Of a stretch of 15,776 nt of DNA, positions 7,534 through 14,259 are shown piece after piece. Both the position numbers and the translations under genes were made by a program. A model generated the notes under the pieces. That model worked only from the letters and a program-made list of their open reading frames with translations, was not told where the DNA came from and made no database searches. Where the stretch lies: contig DFYU01000068.1 in NCBI GenBank assembly GCA_002383415.1, forward strand, positions 16,512 through 32,287. The letters run 5' to 3'. Numbering within the stretch: the stretch's first letter is position 1; each line of letters begins with the position of its first letter. This DNA is from Geobacter sp. UBA4074 (GTDB lineage Bacteria > Desulfobacterota > Desulfuromonadia > Geobacterales > Pseudopelobacteraceae).

Positions 7534-7591
7534 GACCGTCACCTCCGCAGGATGTATGGCCCAAGGCCGTTTCATAACCAGCTGCCCTATT

Positions 7592-7619
7592 AGTTTAGCA
7601 TGCTTTTAGCGATGCTCAA
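7592..7619 (-). promoter_or_regulatory. Possible promoter of the cytidylate-kinase-like gene
   Basis: On the minus strand TTGAGC (7614-7619) and TAAACT (7592-7597) are 16 bases apart, about 60 bases upstream of the chosen ATG. Both hexamers are 4/6 to consensus, so this is suggestive only. Confidence 0.35.
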
Positions 7620-7626
7620 GCCGGCA

Positions 7627-7656
7627 TTGACAGGCCGCTGCTATTCACGGTATCTG
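7627..7656 (+). promoter_or_regulatory. Promoter of the Dabb-domain gene
   Basis: A perfect -35, TTGACA at 7627-7632, is followed after 18 bases by TATCTG (7651-7656), with a Shine-Dalgarno AGGAGG at 7670-7675 and the ATG at 7685. The -10 is imperfect and the spacing one base long. Confidence 0.55.
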
Positions 7657-7684
7657 GTGGGTACTTTCAACAGGAGGCACAACT

Positions 7685-7975
7685 ATGGTTACCCATATCG
7701 TCTTTTTCAAACTGACCGACCCGACACCCGCCAACATCGACGCCGTGCGGGACAAGCTGCTGTCGATGGAAGGCAAGATTGCCGAACTGCGTCACCTGGA
7801 GGCCGGCGTCGATGTCATCCGTTCCGAGCGTTCCTACGATGTGGCCCTGATCACGAAATTTGACTCGCTTGCTGATCTGCAGGCCTATCAGGTACATCCC
7901 TACCACGCCGGCGAGGTGATCCCGTTCATGCGGGCCAACTGCTCCTCGATCGTGGCGGTGGATTACGAGGCCTAG
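7685..7975 (+). CDS. Dabb-family (stress-responsive alpha/beta barrel) protein
   Basis: A 96-residue protein that matches the dimeric alpha/beta barrel (Dabb) fold. It opens THIVFFKL, has an alpha-helical middle with LLSMEGKIAELRHLEAGVDV, then YDVALITKFDSLADLQAYQVHPYH and a closing strand SIVAVDYEA. Proteins of this ferredoxin-like fold dimerise and act in varied roles, from stress response in plants to small-molecule chemistry in bacteria; the bacterial function here is unknown. Start ATG has AGGAGG upstream. It is a one-gene unit, divergent from the cytidylate-kinase-like gene and convergent with sfsA. Its TAG stop at 7973-7975 shares a CTAG with the sfsA stop. Confidence 0.9.
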   Translation: MVTHIVFFKLTDPTPANIDAVRDKLLSMEGKIAELRHLEAGVDVIRSERSYDVALITKFDSLADLQAYQVHPYHAGEVIPFMRANCSSIVAVDYEA

Positions 7976-8670
7976 TCCAGCTCCACCGGCAGAGATTGCG
8001 TCAACCTGATTTCGTGCGGTGCCACCAGCGCGCGGTAGGCCAAGGCCTCCACCCCCTGGGCCACCGCCTGACGCAACAGACGGCCGTAGGCCGGATCAAT
8101 GGCGTCAGCCGGGGCAACGGCGACACCATCCCCGCGCTGCACCGTGAACAGGATCACCCCCCGCTCGCCGTTTCTGACCACCTCCATCAGCTCCCGCAGG
8201 TGCTTCTGACCCCGCTCGGTGACCGCATCGGGGAACAGAGCCCGTCCGTGCTCCACCAGGGTCACATTCTTGACCTCCACAAAGCAGCGCCCCTGATCCC
8301 CTTCCAGCAGGATATCGATTCGGCTGCGTTCGCTGCCGTAGGACACCTCCCGCCGTAGACGCGGATAGCCCTGCAGTTCGGCGATGGTGCCATCCAGAAT
8401 CGCCTCTTCGGCGAGACGATTAGGCAGCATGGTGTTCAACCCCACCCAAAAGCCGTCCACCTGTACCAGTTCCCAGGTGTGGGCCAGCTTGCGGTTCGGG
8501 TTGGGACTGACGGAAAGCATCACCGGGCTGCCGGGCAGGTTGCAGCCCAGCATGCTGCCGGAGTTGGGACAGTGGGCCGTCACCAGCGAGCCATCCGCCA
8601 ACTCGATGTCGGCCAGAAACCGTTTGTAGCGCTTGATCAGTCTGCCAGGGATCAGCGGGGGCAGCTTCAT
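7972..8670 (-). CDS. sfsA: SfsA-family DNA/RNA nuclease (sugar fermentation stimulation protein)
   Basis: SfsA was named for stimulating maltose metabolism genes in Escherichia coli; the family has an N-terminal OB-like nucleic-acid-binding part and a C-terminal PD-(D/E)XK nuclease-like part. The 232-residue length is typical. Visible signatures are AHCPNSGSM at 32-40, VGLNTMLPN at 76-84 and the nuclease core SRIDILL (Asp119) with FVEVKNVTL (Glu132, Lys134). The ATG at 8670 overlaps the pdxA stop as ATGA, so the two are co-translated. The stop codon coincides with the CTAG used by the convergent Dabb gene. All catalytic residues are present. Confidence 0.95.
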   Translation of the reverse strand: MKLPPLIPGRLIKRYKRFLADIELADGSLVTAHCPNSGSMLGCNLPGSPVMLSVSPNPNRKLAHTWELVQVDGFWVGLNTMLPNRLAEEAILDGTIAELQGYPRLRREVSYGSERSRIDILLEGDQGRCFVEVKNVTLVEHGRALFPDAVTERGQKHLRELMEVVRNGERGVILFTVQRGDGVAVAPADAIDPAYGRLLRQAVAQGVEALAYRALVAPHEIRLTQSLPVELD

Positions 8671-9671
8671 CGCTGACCTGCCAGCCTGGCGGCGGTGCGG
8701 ATGGCGGCCTGCATGCTGCTGGCCGAGGCCTTGCCGGTTCCGGCCAGGTCATAGGCGGTGCCGTGATCAACCGAGGTACGGATGATCGGCAGCCCCAGGG
8801 TGATATTGATGCCATCATCGAAGTGCCGCATCTTGAGCGGAATCAGGCCCTGATCGTGGTACATGGCCACCACCGCGTCATAGGGGGGCGGCTCCTGTAC
8901 CGCAAAGTGGAAGAAGGTGTCGGCCGAGAAGGGGCCGGCCACATCCAGCCCTTCGGCCTGGGCCTGCGCAATGGCCGGCAGGATGGCGCTGGTCTCCTCG
9001 CTGCCGAAGGCGCCGCCCTCGCCACAGTGGGGGTTCAGGGCCAGCACGGCGATGCGGGGCGAACGGTTGCCGCAAAGCGGTGCCACGCCGCTGGCAGCCA
9101 CCCGGATGGTCTTGAGGACCTGCTGGGTGGTGATCAGACGCGGCACGTTGGCGAGTGCCTCATGGATCGTGACCAGTGCCACCCGCAGCACGTCACCGGC
9201 CAGCATCATCACAAAGTCGTCGCAGCGGCAGAGTTCAGCTAAAAGCTCGGTGTGTCCCGGGTAGTGATGGCCGGCGCGGTGCAGCGCCTGCTTGCTGATC
9301 GGGGCGGTGGCCATGGCCGCCACCTCGCCAGTCAGACACAGCTCGGCGGCCCGGCGGATATAGCGATAGACCGCGTTGCCCGCCCGCTCCGAGGGCTGGC
9401 CGTAGCGGATATCCAGATCCGTCAACTCCGACAAGGGCAGCAGTGCCAGGGCGTCCTCAGGTAATCCCCGGGCCTCGGCCGGTGAACTGACCGTCACCAA
9501 CTGCAGCCTGCTGTCACAGACCCGGGCCGCCCGCTGCATGGCGCGCTGATCTCCCAGCACCAGAGGGATGCAACAGCCCCGCAGCGTCGGGTCGGCCAAT
9601 GCCTGCAGAATGATCTCCGGTCCGACTCCGGATGGGTCTCCCATGGTAATGGCGATTAGCGGTTTCGGCAT
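8667..9671 (-). CDS. pdxA: 4-hydroxythreonine-4-phosphate dehydrogenase
   Basis: Oxidises 4-phosphohydroxy-L-threonine with NAD(P)+ in the DXP-dependent pyridoxal phosphate pathway; the product is used by PdxJ. The 334-residue protein opens MPKPLIAITMGDPSGVGPEI, the family N-terminus. Divalent metal ligands correspond to His170 (TIHEAL), His215 (LNPHCGEGG) and His272 (YHDQG), and GHTE at 139-142 is in the substrate pocket. C-terminal DHGTAYDLAGTGKA is also diagnostic. ATG 9671 is preferred (AGAGGAAC upstream, exact family start) over an ATG at 9743. First gene of a two-gene unit with sfsA. No pdxJ is visible in the window. It is divergent from the sensor kinase. Confidence 0.96.
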   Translation of the reverse strand: MPKPLIAITMGDPSGVGPEIILQALADPTLRGCCIPLVLGDQRAMQRAARVCDSRLQLVTVSSPAEARGLPEDALALLPLSELTDLDIRYGQPSERAGNAVYRYIRRAAELCLTGEVAAMATAPISKQALHRAGHHYPGHTELLAELCRCDDFVMMLAGDVLRVALVTIHEALANVPRLITTQQVLKTIRVAASGVAPLCGNRSPRIAVLALNPHCGEGGAFGSEETSAILPAIAQAQAEGLDVAGPFSADTFFHFAVQEPPPYDAVVAMYHDQGLIPLKMRHFDDGINITLGLPIIRTSVDHGTAYDLAGTGKASASSMQAAIRTAARLAGQR

Positions 9672-9754
9672 CGCATGTTCCTCTCTACCGGTCACCGCCG
9701 GCATCCGTGCCTGCAACATGTAGCATAAGCCGCCGGGTTTCATTTATAAAAAAC

Positions 9755-9777
9755 TGTGATACGTTTTACGTATGTCA
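9755..9777. promoter_or_regulatory. Palindrome between pdxA and the sensor kinase
   Basis: Arms ATACGT (9759-9764) and ACGTAT (9768-9773) are perfect around TTT, and matching TG/CA bases at 9755-9756 and 9776-9777 extend the symmetry with a two-base interruption. On the minus strand the right part contains TTGACA, a -35-like element facing pdxA. It lies about 30 bases before the kinase start, so an operator controlling either gene is plausible; the regulator is not identified. Confidence 0.45.
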
Positions 9778-9804
9778 AAGCAGGCAAAGCACCGAGGGAG
9801 CCCC

Positions 9805-11721
9805 ATGACCCTGCGCAGCAAAATGATTATCGCCACCACCGCCGTCACCACCGCCATCTTCCTACTCTTGGCAGTGGTAACCCTACGTTATTTTGAGCAC
9901 AAACAGTTCGAAACCATCATCGGTCAGCAGCAGGCCATGGTCAGGTTTACCGCCAGCGAGATCGACGCCACCCTGCAGAATGCCAAGGAACTGCTCAACG
10001 CCAACGCCATGGTCTTCCCCCTTGCTGCGCTGGACGCGCCGGACAAGGCCAGCGCCTTCCTCAAGAGTCGCACCGGCCTGCATCGTCTGTTCAACCTGCA
10101 TCTGGTGATCCTTGACCTGAACGGCAACCTGCTGAGCGAATGCCACAGCCTGCCCGATCACCGCCGCACCTATTATGGCGACGACCCGTTTTTCAAAACG
10201 ACCCTGGCCAGCGGCAAGCCGCAGATCTCCGACCCGTTGCCCTGCTGCCTCAAAAACGGCGAACACAATATCATGATCTCGGCGCCGGTGCTGGACCCAT
10301 CGGGCCGGGTACGGGCCGTGATGGCCGGCGCCTTCAGCCTCAAGCGCGACAACATCCTGACCCGTTTCAGCAAGGCGGTCAGCGCACAGGACGGCTTCAT
10401 CCGTCTGGTCAGCTCAGGCTACACCGTCATCATCCACTCCTTTCCTGAGCAGGTCATGAAGCAGGTTGCCCCTGGCCACCACCAGCTCTTTGATGACGCC
10501 CTGGGTGGCTTCAACGGCACCCGCCTGAGCGTGGGCCGCAAAAACGATCAGGTCTACACCTCGGTGCAACGGCTCAAATCCATCGACTGGGTGCTGGCCG
10601 CCAGCTTCCCCCGTCAGACCGTCATGCAACCAATCATCACCATGCGGATCATGTTCGCTACGGCCATCGCCGCCAGCCTGATCGCACTGATTCTGATCAT
10701 CTCGGCCTACATGGGGTACTTAAGTAGACCGCTTAAGGCCTTCACGTTGCATCTGCAGGAGCTGCCCAACAAGAGCGGCGATGATCGTATCTTCACCACC
10801 ACCAGCCATGATGAGCTGGAGCGGATGGCCACCACCTTCAACGGCCTGATCGCCACCCTTGACCGTCAGGCCGATGACCTGCACCAGCAGAACGTCTCGC
10901 TGGAGCAGGAGATGGCCGAGCGACAGAAGTTGCAGGAGGCGCTGCAGCATGAACAAAAGGAACTGCAAGCCCTGAACGAGAGCTTGGCACAGCGGATAAC
11001 GGAAGAAGTAGAGAAGAACCGCGAGAAAGACCAACAGTTGCTGCAGCAGGAACGGATCGTGGTGATGGGAGAACTACTCAGCGCGCTGGCCCATCAGTGG
11101 CGCCAGCCGCTCAACAACACCTCGCTCTTGATCCAGCAACTGCAGCTCCAATACGATGAAGGTGAACTGACACCGGAGCTGATGGCACAGTTCAGCCATG
11201 AGACCTTGGGGATACTTTCCTCCCTCTCCCGTACCCTGGAGGGGTTCAGGAGCCTGTTCCAGGCTGACCAGGAACTGATCGACTTTGACCCGGTGGTGCG
11301 CACCGAGGAGGTGTTGCAGCTGGTTCGGCCGGGCTGCGAGGCCAACGATATTCGCCTGCAGTACCACGGCCAGGGCAGCTGCACCATCAGCGGACACTAC
11401 AACGAGTTTACCCGGGCCTTGATGACCATCCTGGGCAACGCCCGCGAGACCCTGGTCAACCGCAAGGTGCCGGATCCGCAGATTGAGGTGAGTTGCATCG
11501 CCGAGGAAGGCCATGCGGTCATCACCATCAGCGACAACGGCGGCGGCATCGCGCCTGAAGTCATCAACCGGATTTTCGACCCCTACTACACCACCAAGTT
11601 CATGAGCCAGGGTACCGGCCTGGGTCTGTTCATGTGCAAGACCATCATCGAGCGGGTCATGCACGGTTCGCTCACCGTCCGCAACACAGCGAACGGCGCA
11701 GAATTCACCCTTACTATCTAG
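9805..11721 (+). CDS. Orphan membrane sensor histidine kinase with extracytoplasmic Cache domain
   Basis: A 638-residue two-component sensor. Transmembrane helices at about 7-27 and 282-306 bracket a periplasmic region of about 250 residues whose pattern (YYGDDPFFKTTLASGKPQISDP, then ISAPVLDPSGRVRAVMAGAFSL) fits a Cache ligand-binding domain. HAMP follows (about 307-360), then a Gln/Glu-rich coiled coil (about 362-415). The H-box ALAHQWRQPLN has phospho-acceptor His430. The ATPase has N545, DNGGGI from Asp577 and GTGLGL from Gly603. The kinase ends right after the ATPase, with no receiver domain. ATG 9805 is chosen because GAGGGAG lies five bases upstream; an ATG at 9772 lacks a ribosome site and sits inside the palindrome. 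No response regulator is adjacent, so its partner and ligand are unknown. Confidence 0.93.
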   Translation: MTLRSKMIIATTAVTTAIFLLLAVVTLRYFEHKQFETIIGQQQAMVRFTASEIDATLQNAKELLNANAMVFPLAALDAPDKASAFLKSRTGLHRLFNLHLVILDLNGNLLSECHSLPDHRRTYYGDDPFFKTTLASGKPQISDPLPCCLKNGEHNIMISAPVLDPSGRVRAVMAGAFSLKRDNILTRFSKAVSAQDGFIRLVSSGYTVIIHSFPEQVMKQVAPGHHQLFDDALGGFNGTRLSVGRKNDQVYTSVQRLKSIDWVLAASFPRQTVMQPIITMRIMFATAIAASLIALILIISAYMGYLSRPLKAFTLHLQELPNKSGDDRIFTTTSHDELERMATTFNGLIATLDRQADDLHQQNVSLEQEMAERQKLQEALQHEQKELQALNESLAQRITEEVEKNREKDQQLLQQERIVVMGELLSALAHQWRQPLNNTSLLIQQLQLQYDEGELTPELMAQFSHETLGILSSLSRTLEGFRSLFQADQELIDFDPVVRTEEVLQLVRPGCEANDIRLQYHGQGSCTISGHYNEFTRALMTILGNARETLVNRKVPDPQIEVSCIAEEGHAVITISDNGGGIAPEVINRIFDPYYTTKFMSQGTGLGLFMCKTIIERVMHGSLTVRNTANGAEFTLTI

Positions 11722-11741
11722 TCCTCCCGCAGAACAGGCAC

Positions 11742-11780
11742 ACCAAAGCCGGACGGCCAAAAGGGGCGTCCGGCTTTGGT
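11742..11780. terminator. Bidirectional hairpin between sensor kinase and iron-sulfur protein
   Basis: Perfect 14-bp arms (11742-11755 and 11767-11780) flank an 11-base A/G-rich loop in the 79-base gap between two convergent genes. Neither side has a long U-run beyond the stem, but the arm ends are TTTGGT on both strands. Position and strength favour a shared terminator. Confidence 0.75.
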
Positions 11781-11800
11781 ATTCATGCTGTACTGCAGTC

Positions 11801-12556
11801 TCAGGCCTTGATCTGTCCCTGGATGCCGATGGTCACCTCGGCGTAGGGGATCACCTTGCCGCTGTTCTTGATCGCCTCCTTGGCGGCCCAGGTGATACCG
11901 CCGCAGCAGGGCACCTCCATCCGCAGCACGGTCACGCTCTTGATGCTGGATGCCCGCAGGATCTCGGTCAGCTTGTCGGTAAAGAACTGGTTGTCGTCCA
12001 GTTTGGGGCAGCCCATGATCACTGCCTTGCCGTCCAGAAAATCCTCATGGTAGCCGGCATAGGCCAACGGCACGCAATCGGCGGTCAGCAGCAGGTCGGC
12101 ATTCTGGAAGTAGGGGGCGGTAGGGGAGACCAGCTGCATCTGTACCGGCCACTGGGCCAGGCGGCTCTGACGGCTGCCTTTGGGGGCATCCGCAGGGGCC
12201 GGTGCAGGCGCGCTGGCTGGGCGATTGAAGGACATCATCCGCGAACCGGGGCAACCGCCACCGTGGCCATGGGACGGAGCCGGGGCGTGCGCGCCGTGAG
12301 CCGGGGCCGGCTTGCCCTGGGCAGCCAGGTGCTGTTCCACCGCAGCCTCGTCAAAGGCGTCGGTATCGCGCTCCTCAATACTGATGGCATCCTTGGGGCA
12401 TTCACCCAGGCAGGCCCCCAGGCCGTCACAGAGGTTATCGGCGGCCAGCACCGCCTTGCCGTTGATGATCTGGATGGCCCCCTCGGCGCAGGAGGGAACA
12501 CACAGGCCGCAGCCGTCGCACTTGTCCGGGTCGATCTTCACAATTTTTCGCAACAT
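11801..12556 (-). CDS. 4Fe-4S ferredoxin-type protein with cysteine-rich C-terminal domain
   Basis: A 251-residue iron-sulfur protein. The first ferredoxin motif is complete (C13, C16, C19, C23). The second, residues 43-54, reads C43-x5-C49-x3-C53-P, with Leu46 where the second cysteine would be, so the second cluster may be [3Fe-4S] or modified. A His/Gly/Pro/Ala-rich linker (about 80-125, with HGHGGGCPGSRM) leads to a C-terminal domain with conserved-looking cysteines: TADC161, GC183PKLDD and PC217C218GG. This architecture is known from anaerobes as an unnamed ferredoxin family; I recognise it only generically. The ATG at 12556 has AAGGAAGG upstream. It starts 17 bases after the ygbA-like gene and is surely co-transcribed. 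Likely cytosolic (no signal). Role inferred: electron transfer or repair under nitrosative or metal stress. Confidence 0.85.
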   Translation of the reverse strand: MLRKIVKIDPDKCDGCGLCVPSCAEGAIQIINGKAVLAADNLCDGLGACLGECPKDAISIEERDTDAFDEAAVEQHLAAQGKPAPAHGAHAPAPSHGHGGGCPGSRMMSFNRPASAPAPAPADAPKGSRQSRLAQWPVQMQLVSPTAPYFQNADLLLTADCVPLAYAGYHEDFLDGKAVIMGCPKLDDNQFFTDKLTEILRASSIKSVTVLRMEVPCCGGITWAAKEAIKNSGKVIPYAEVTIGIQGQIKA

Positions 12557-12573
12557 GTCTGCCTTCCTTTCGT

Positions 12574-12915
12574 TTAGAAAAAATAATGCCAGAGATAATC
12601 AAGTCGCCCGCGCAGCAGCATCCTTCTGCCTGACCAGGCCATGATCTGCCTGACCTTGTCCCGTTGCTGCGGGGCGTAACAATGGATGCGGCACTTTTTG
12701 CAGCTCGGTTTTTCGGCCTCCAGCGGACATTTTTGGCGCTTCAGGACGGCATACTCAAAAAAACCGGCACATTCCGGGCAGAGCTGCAGCGGCTTGTCGC
12801 TGCCGGGCACGGTCACCGGCTGGCGCCCGTCGTGGCGGTGACCGGCGCACCAGACCTCGGTAAACCTGCCGATCACCCTGATATCCTTTGCCATCTGCCG
12901 AGTCATCGTTTGCAT
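12574..12915 (-). CDS. ygbA: YgbA-family (nitrous oxide-stimulated promoter) cysteine-rich protein
   Basis: A 113-residue basic protein with seven cysteines (C23, C46, C49, C63, C72, C75, C79). The order CxGH..., CPEC, KCPLE, KPSCKKCRIHCY, then RDKVRQIMAWSGRRML, matches the YgbA family; in Escherichia coli ygbA is induced by nitric oxide and controlled by NsrR. The cysteine clusters suggest a metal or Fe-S site. ATG 12915 is chosen because GGCAGGA lies seven bases upstream; an ATG at 12951 would add 12 residues but lacks a ribosome site. Followed after 17 bases by the iron-sulfur protein gene. The promoter region at 12935-12963 has dyads at its core elements. Family assignment is good; biochemical function is unknown, and the gene symbol is by family. 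Confidence 0.85.
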   Translation of the reverse strand: MQTMTRQMAKDIRVIGRFTEVWCAGHRHDGRQPVTVPGSDKPLQLCPECAGFFEYAVLKRQKCPLEAEKPSCKKCRIHCYAPQQRDKVRQIMAWSGRRMLLRGRLDYLWHYFF

Positions 12916-12936
12916 GCTGTCATCCTGCCGGATAAT

Positions 12937-12950
12937 TGTCGCGAGCGACA
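12937..12950. promoter_or_regulatory. Operator-like dyad TGTCGC-N2-GCGACA
   Basis: Perfect 6-base arms around GA, lying across the spacer and -10 of the ygbA promoter, where a bound protein would block RNA polymerase. The regulator is unidentified. Confidence 0.5.
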
Positions 12951-12963
12951 TGACGCCGGTCAA
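12950..12963. promoter_or_regulatory. FNR/CRP-like dyad ATGAC-N4-GTCAA
   Basis: Half-sites of 5 bases separated by 4 (TTGAC-N4-GTCAT on the minus strand) have the geometry of FNR-family sites (TTGAT-N4-ATCAA), with the outer base of one arm mismatched. The site includes the -35 of the ygbA promoter. An NO-sensing CRP/FNR regulator such as HcpR or DNR type would be a natural candidate, but this is inference. Confidence 0.45.
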
Positions 12964-12978
12964 AAAAGTGATAATCTC

Positions 12979-13007
12979 TTTACCATGTATGCCTGATCGG
13001 TTACAAC
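12979..13007 (+). promoter_or_regulatory. Candidate promoter of the three-gene signalling operon
   Basis: TTTACC (12979-12984), a 17-base spacer and TACAAC (13002-13007) give a 4/6 and 4/6 match, about 60 bases before the first ATG. GATAAT at 12970-12975 is an alternative -10 without a good -35. Confidence 0.35.
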
Positions 13008-13021
13008 GAGGGTCCACACCC

Positions 13022-13033
13022 CGCGCATGCGCG
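13022..13033. repeat. 12-bp perfect palindrome in the signalling operon leader
   Basis: CGCGCATGCGCG is a perfect palindrome 35 bases upstream of the operon start, inside the presumed 5' leader. It may be an operator or simply GC-rich sequence. Confidence 0.3.
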
Positions 13034-13067
13034 CTGCGCTGCCACTTTACCCACGGAGACCTGCTTG

Positions 13068-13403
13068 ATGGGGATGCTTCCGATTGACAGCCTTGAGGTC
13101 GGCATGGTGCTGGCCAACGACGTCCTGGACCGCACCGGGCGGATGCTGCTGGGCGCCGGGGCTGAGCTGAGCCAGAAGCACCTGACCATTTTCCGCACCT
13201 GGGGCGTGGTTGAGGCCGATATCGCCGGTATCGACTACGTAAATGACGAATCACCGCTGCCGGCCGAGGTGGACCCGGCGGCCCTGGCAGCGGCCGAAGA
13301 GGAACTACTGCCGCTGTTCAGCTACGCCGGCACCGAGCATCCCGCACTGCGGGAACTGCTGCGGCAGGCCGCCATCAGGAGGGTGCAGCATGGCCTTCGC
13401 TGA
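13068..13403 (+). CDS. Small protein resembling the N-terminal domain of HD-GYP proteins
   Basis: A 111-residue protein whose first half (IDSLEVGMVLANDVLDRTGRMLL, then GAELSQKHLTIFRTWGV) follows the pattern of the short domain that precedes HD-GYP/HDOD output domains in many proteins (L..GM.L..DV....G..LL..G..L...H...L...GV). The second half is acidic then helical (AALAAAEEELLPLF, then REL...[11 protein letters not shown]). The ATG at 13068 has GGAG nine bases upstream; a TTG at 13065 and an ATG at 13074 are alternatives. It overlaps the HDOD gene by 14 bases. This suggests a split version of a domain usually fused to its partner and a direct complex with the HDOD protein. No enzymatic motif is seen. 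Confidence 0.75.
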   Translation: MGMLPIDSLEVGMVLANDVLDRTGRMLLGAGAELSQKHLTIFRTWGVVEADIAGIDYVNDESPLPAEVDPAALAAAEEELLPLFSYAGTEHPALRELLRQAAIRRVQHGLR

Positions 13404-14255
13404 TCAGCCGGTCTATACCGTGGCATGGCTGGTGGACCGCACCAGCACCGTCTACTCACTGCCACTGTTTTACGAGCGCCTCAACGAGGCGATCAACCAT
13501 CCCCGCACCTCCATCGACGACATCGCCAAGATCATCACTGAGGATCAGGGCCTGACCGCACGCCTGCTGCGGCTGGCCAACAGCCCGCTGTTCGGCTGGT
13601 TCGGCAAGGTGGATTCGATCAACAAGGCGGTCACCATCATCGGCACCCAGCAGCTGCGCGACCTGGCCCTGGCCGCCTCAGTGATGGGGGTCTTCACCGG
13701 CATCCCGCCGGAGCTGATGAGCATGACCTCCTTCTGGCGTCACAGCGTGGCCTGCGGCATCATCGCCCGCACCCTGGCCACCTGGCGCCGCGAACCCAAT
13801 GTGGAGCGGTTCTTCGTGGCCGGTATCCTGCACGATATCGGGCAGCTGATGATGGCCACCACCATCCCGCCGGTGGTGATGGAACTGATGCAGCAGAGCC
13901 GCAGCACCAAACTGCCCTATCATCTGACCGAGGCCGAGCGATTGGGCTTCGACCACGCCGATGCCGGCGGTGCGCTGCTGCAATCCTGGAAGATCCCGGC
14001 CAACATCGCCGAACCGGTGGAACATCACCATCACCCGTCCCGGGCCGCTCAGTTCCCGCTGGAGGCCGCCACCATTCACCTGTCCGACCTGATCTGCCAG
14101 GCGATGGACTACGGCCAGACCGGCGAGTGGTGCCTGCCGCCCCTTGACACCGCCGCCTGGGAGCGGCTGGGAATGTCGTCCCACCAGCTGGGCACGATCA
14201 TCAAGCAGGCCGAACCGCAACTGGAAGAGACCTTCAGCATTCTGACGGAGGGCGT

Positions 14256-14259
<4 letters not shown>
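13390..14259 (+). CDS. HDOD domain signalling protein
   Basis: A 289-residue protein consisting mainly of an HDOD domain (about residues 10-215), a family related to HD phosphohydrolases and usually viewed as a regulatory scaffold. Seen are [32 protein letters not shown] with His118, [10 protein letters not shown] with His148 and Asp149, H189[11 protein letters not shown], and EHHHH at 211-215, followed by IHLSD. A histidine/aspartate set thus survives, but the HDIGK lysine is Gln152. The ATG at 13390 has AGGAGGG upstream and lies inside the end of the previous gene; an in-frame start at 13243 is rejected because it encodes an unrelated shadow. The stop overlaps the next ATG as ATGA, so the products should be made in balance. 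Confidence 0.92.

Larger units (their letters stand above)
12935..12963 (-). promoter_or_regulatory. Promoter of ygbA/iron-sulfur operon
   Basis: On the minus strand, TTGACC (12958-12963) is followed after exactly 17 bases by GACAAT (12935-12940), 20 bases upstream of the ygbA-like ATG, leaving a short leader. Both hexamers fall within dyads, as expected for a repressible or activatable promoter. Confidence 0.6.

Noticed and set aside
7534..7575. Longer N-terminus of the cytidylate-kinase-like protein from ATG 7575
   Set aside because: No Shine-Dalgarno precedes it, whereas GGAGGTGA stands before ATG 7533.
9777..9804. GGCAAAGC resembling part of a GEMM cyclic dinucleotide riboswitch
   Set aside because: Only this short block matches; the other conserved GEMM segments and the paired helices are missing and the leader is too short.
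11074..11760. 228-codon minus-strand frame over the sensor kinase
   Set aside because: Opposite the H-box and ATPase region of a clear kinase; its composition is that of a shadow frame.
13243..13389. Longer N-terminus for the HDOD protein
   Set aside because: The extra residues are an out-of-frame reading of the preceding gene; ATG 13390 has AGGAGGG at proper spacing.
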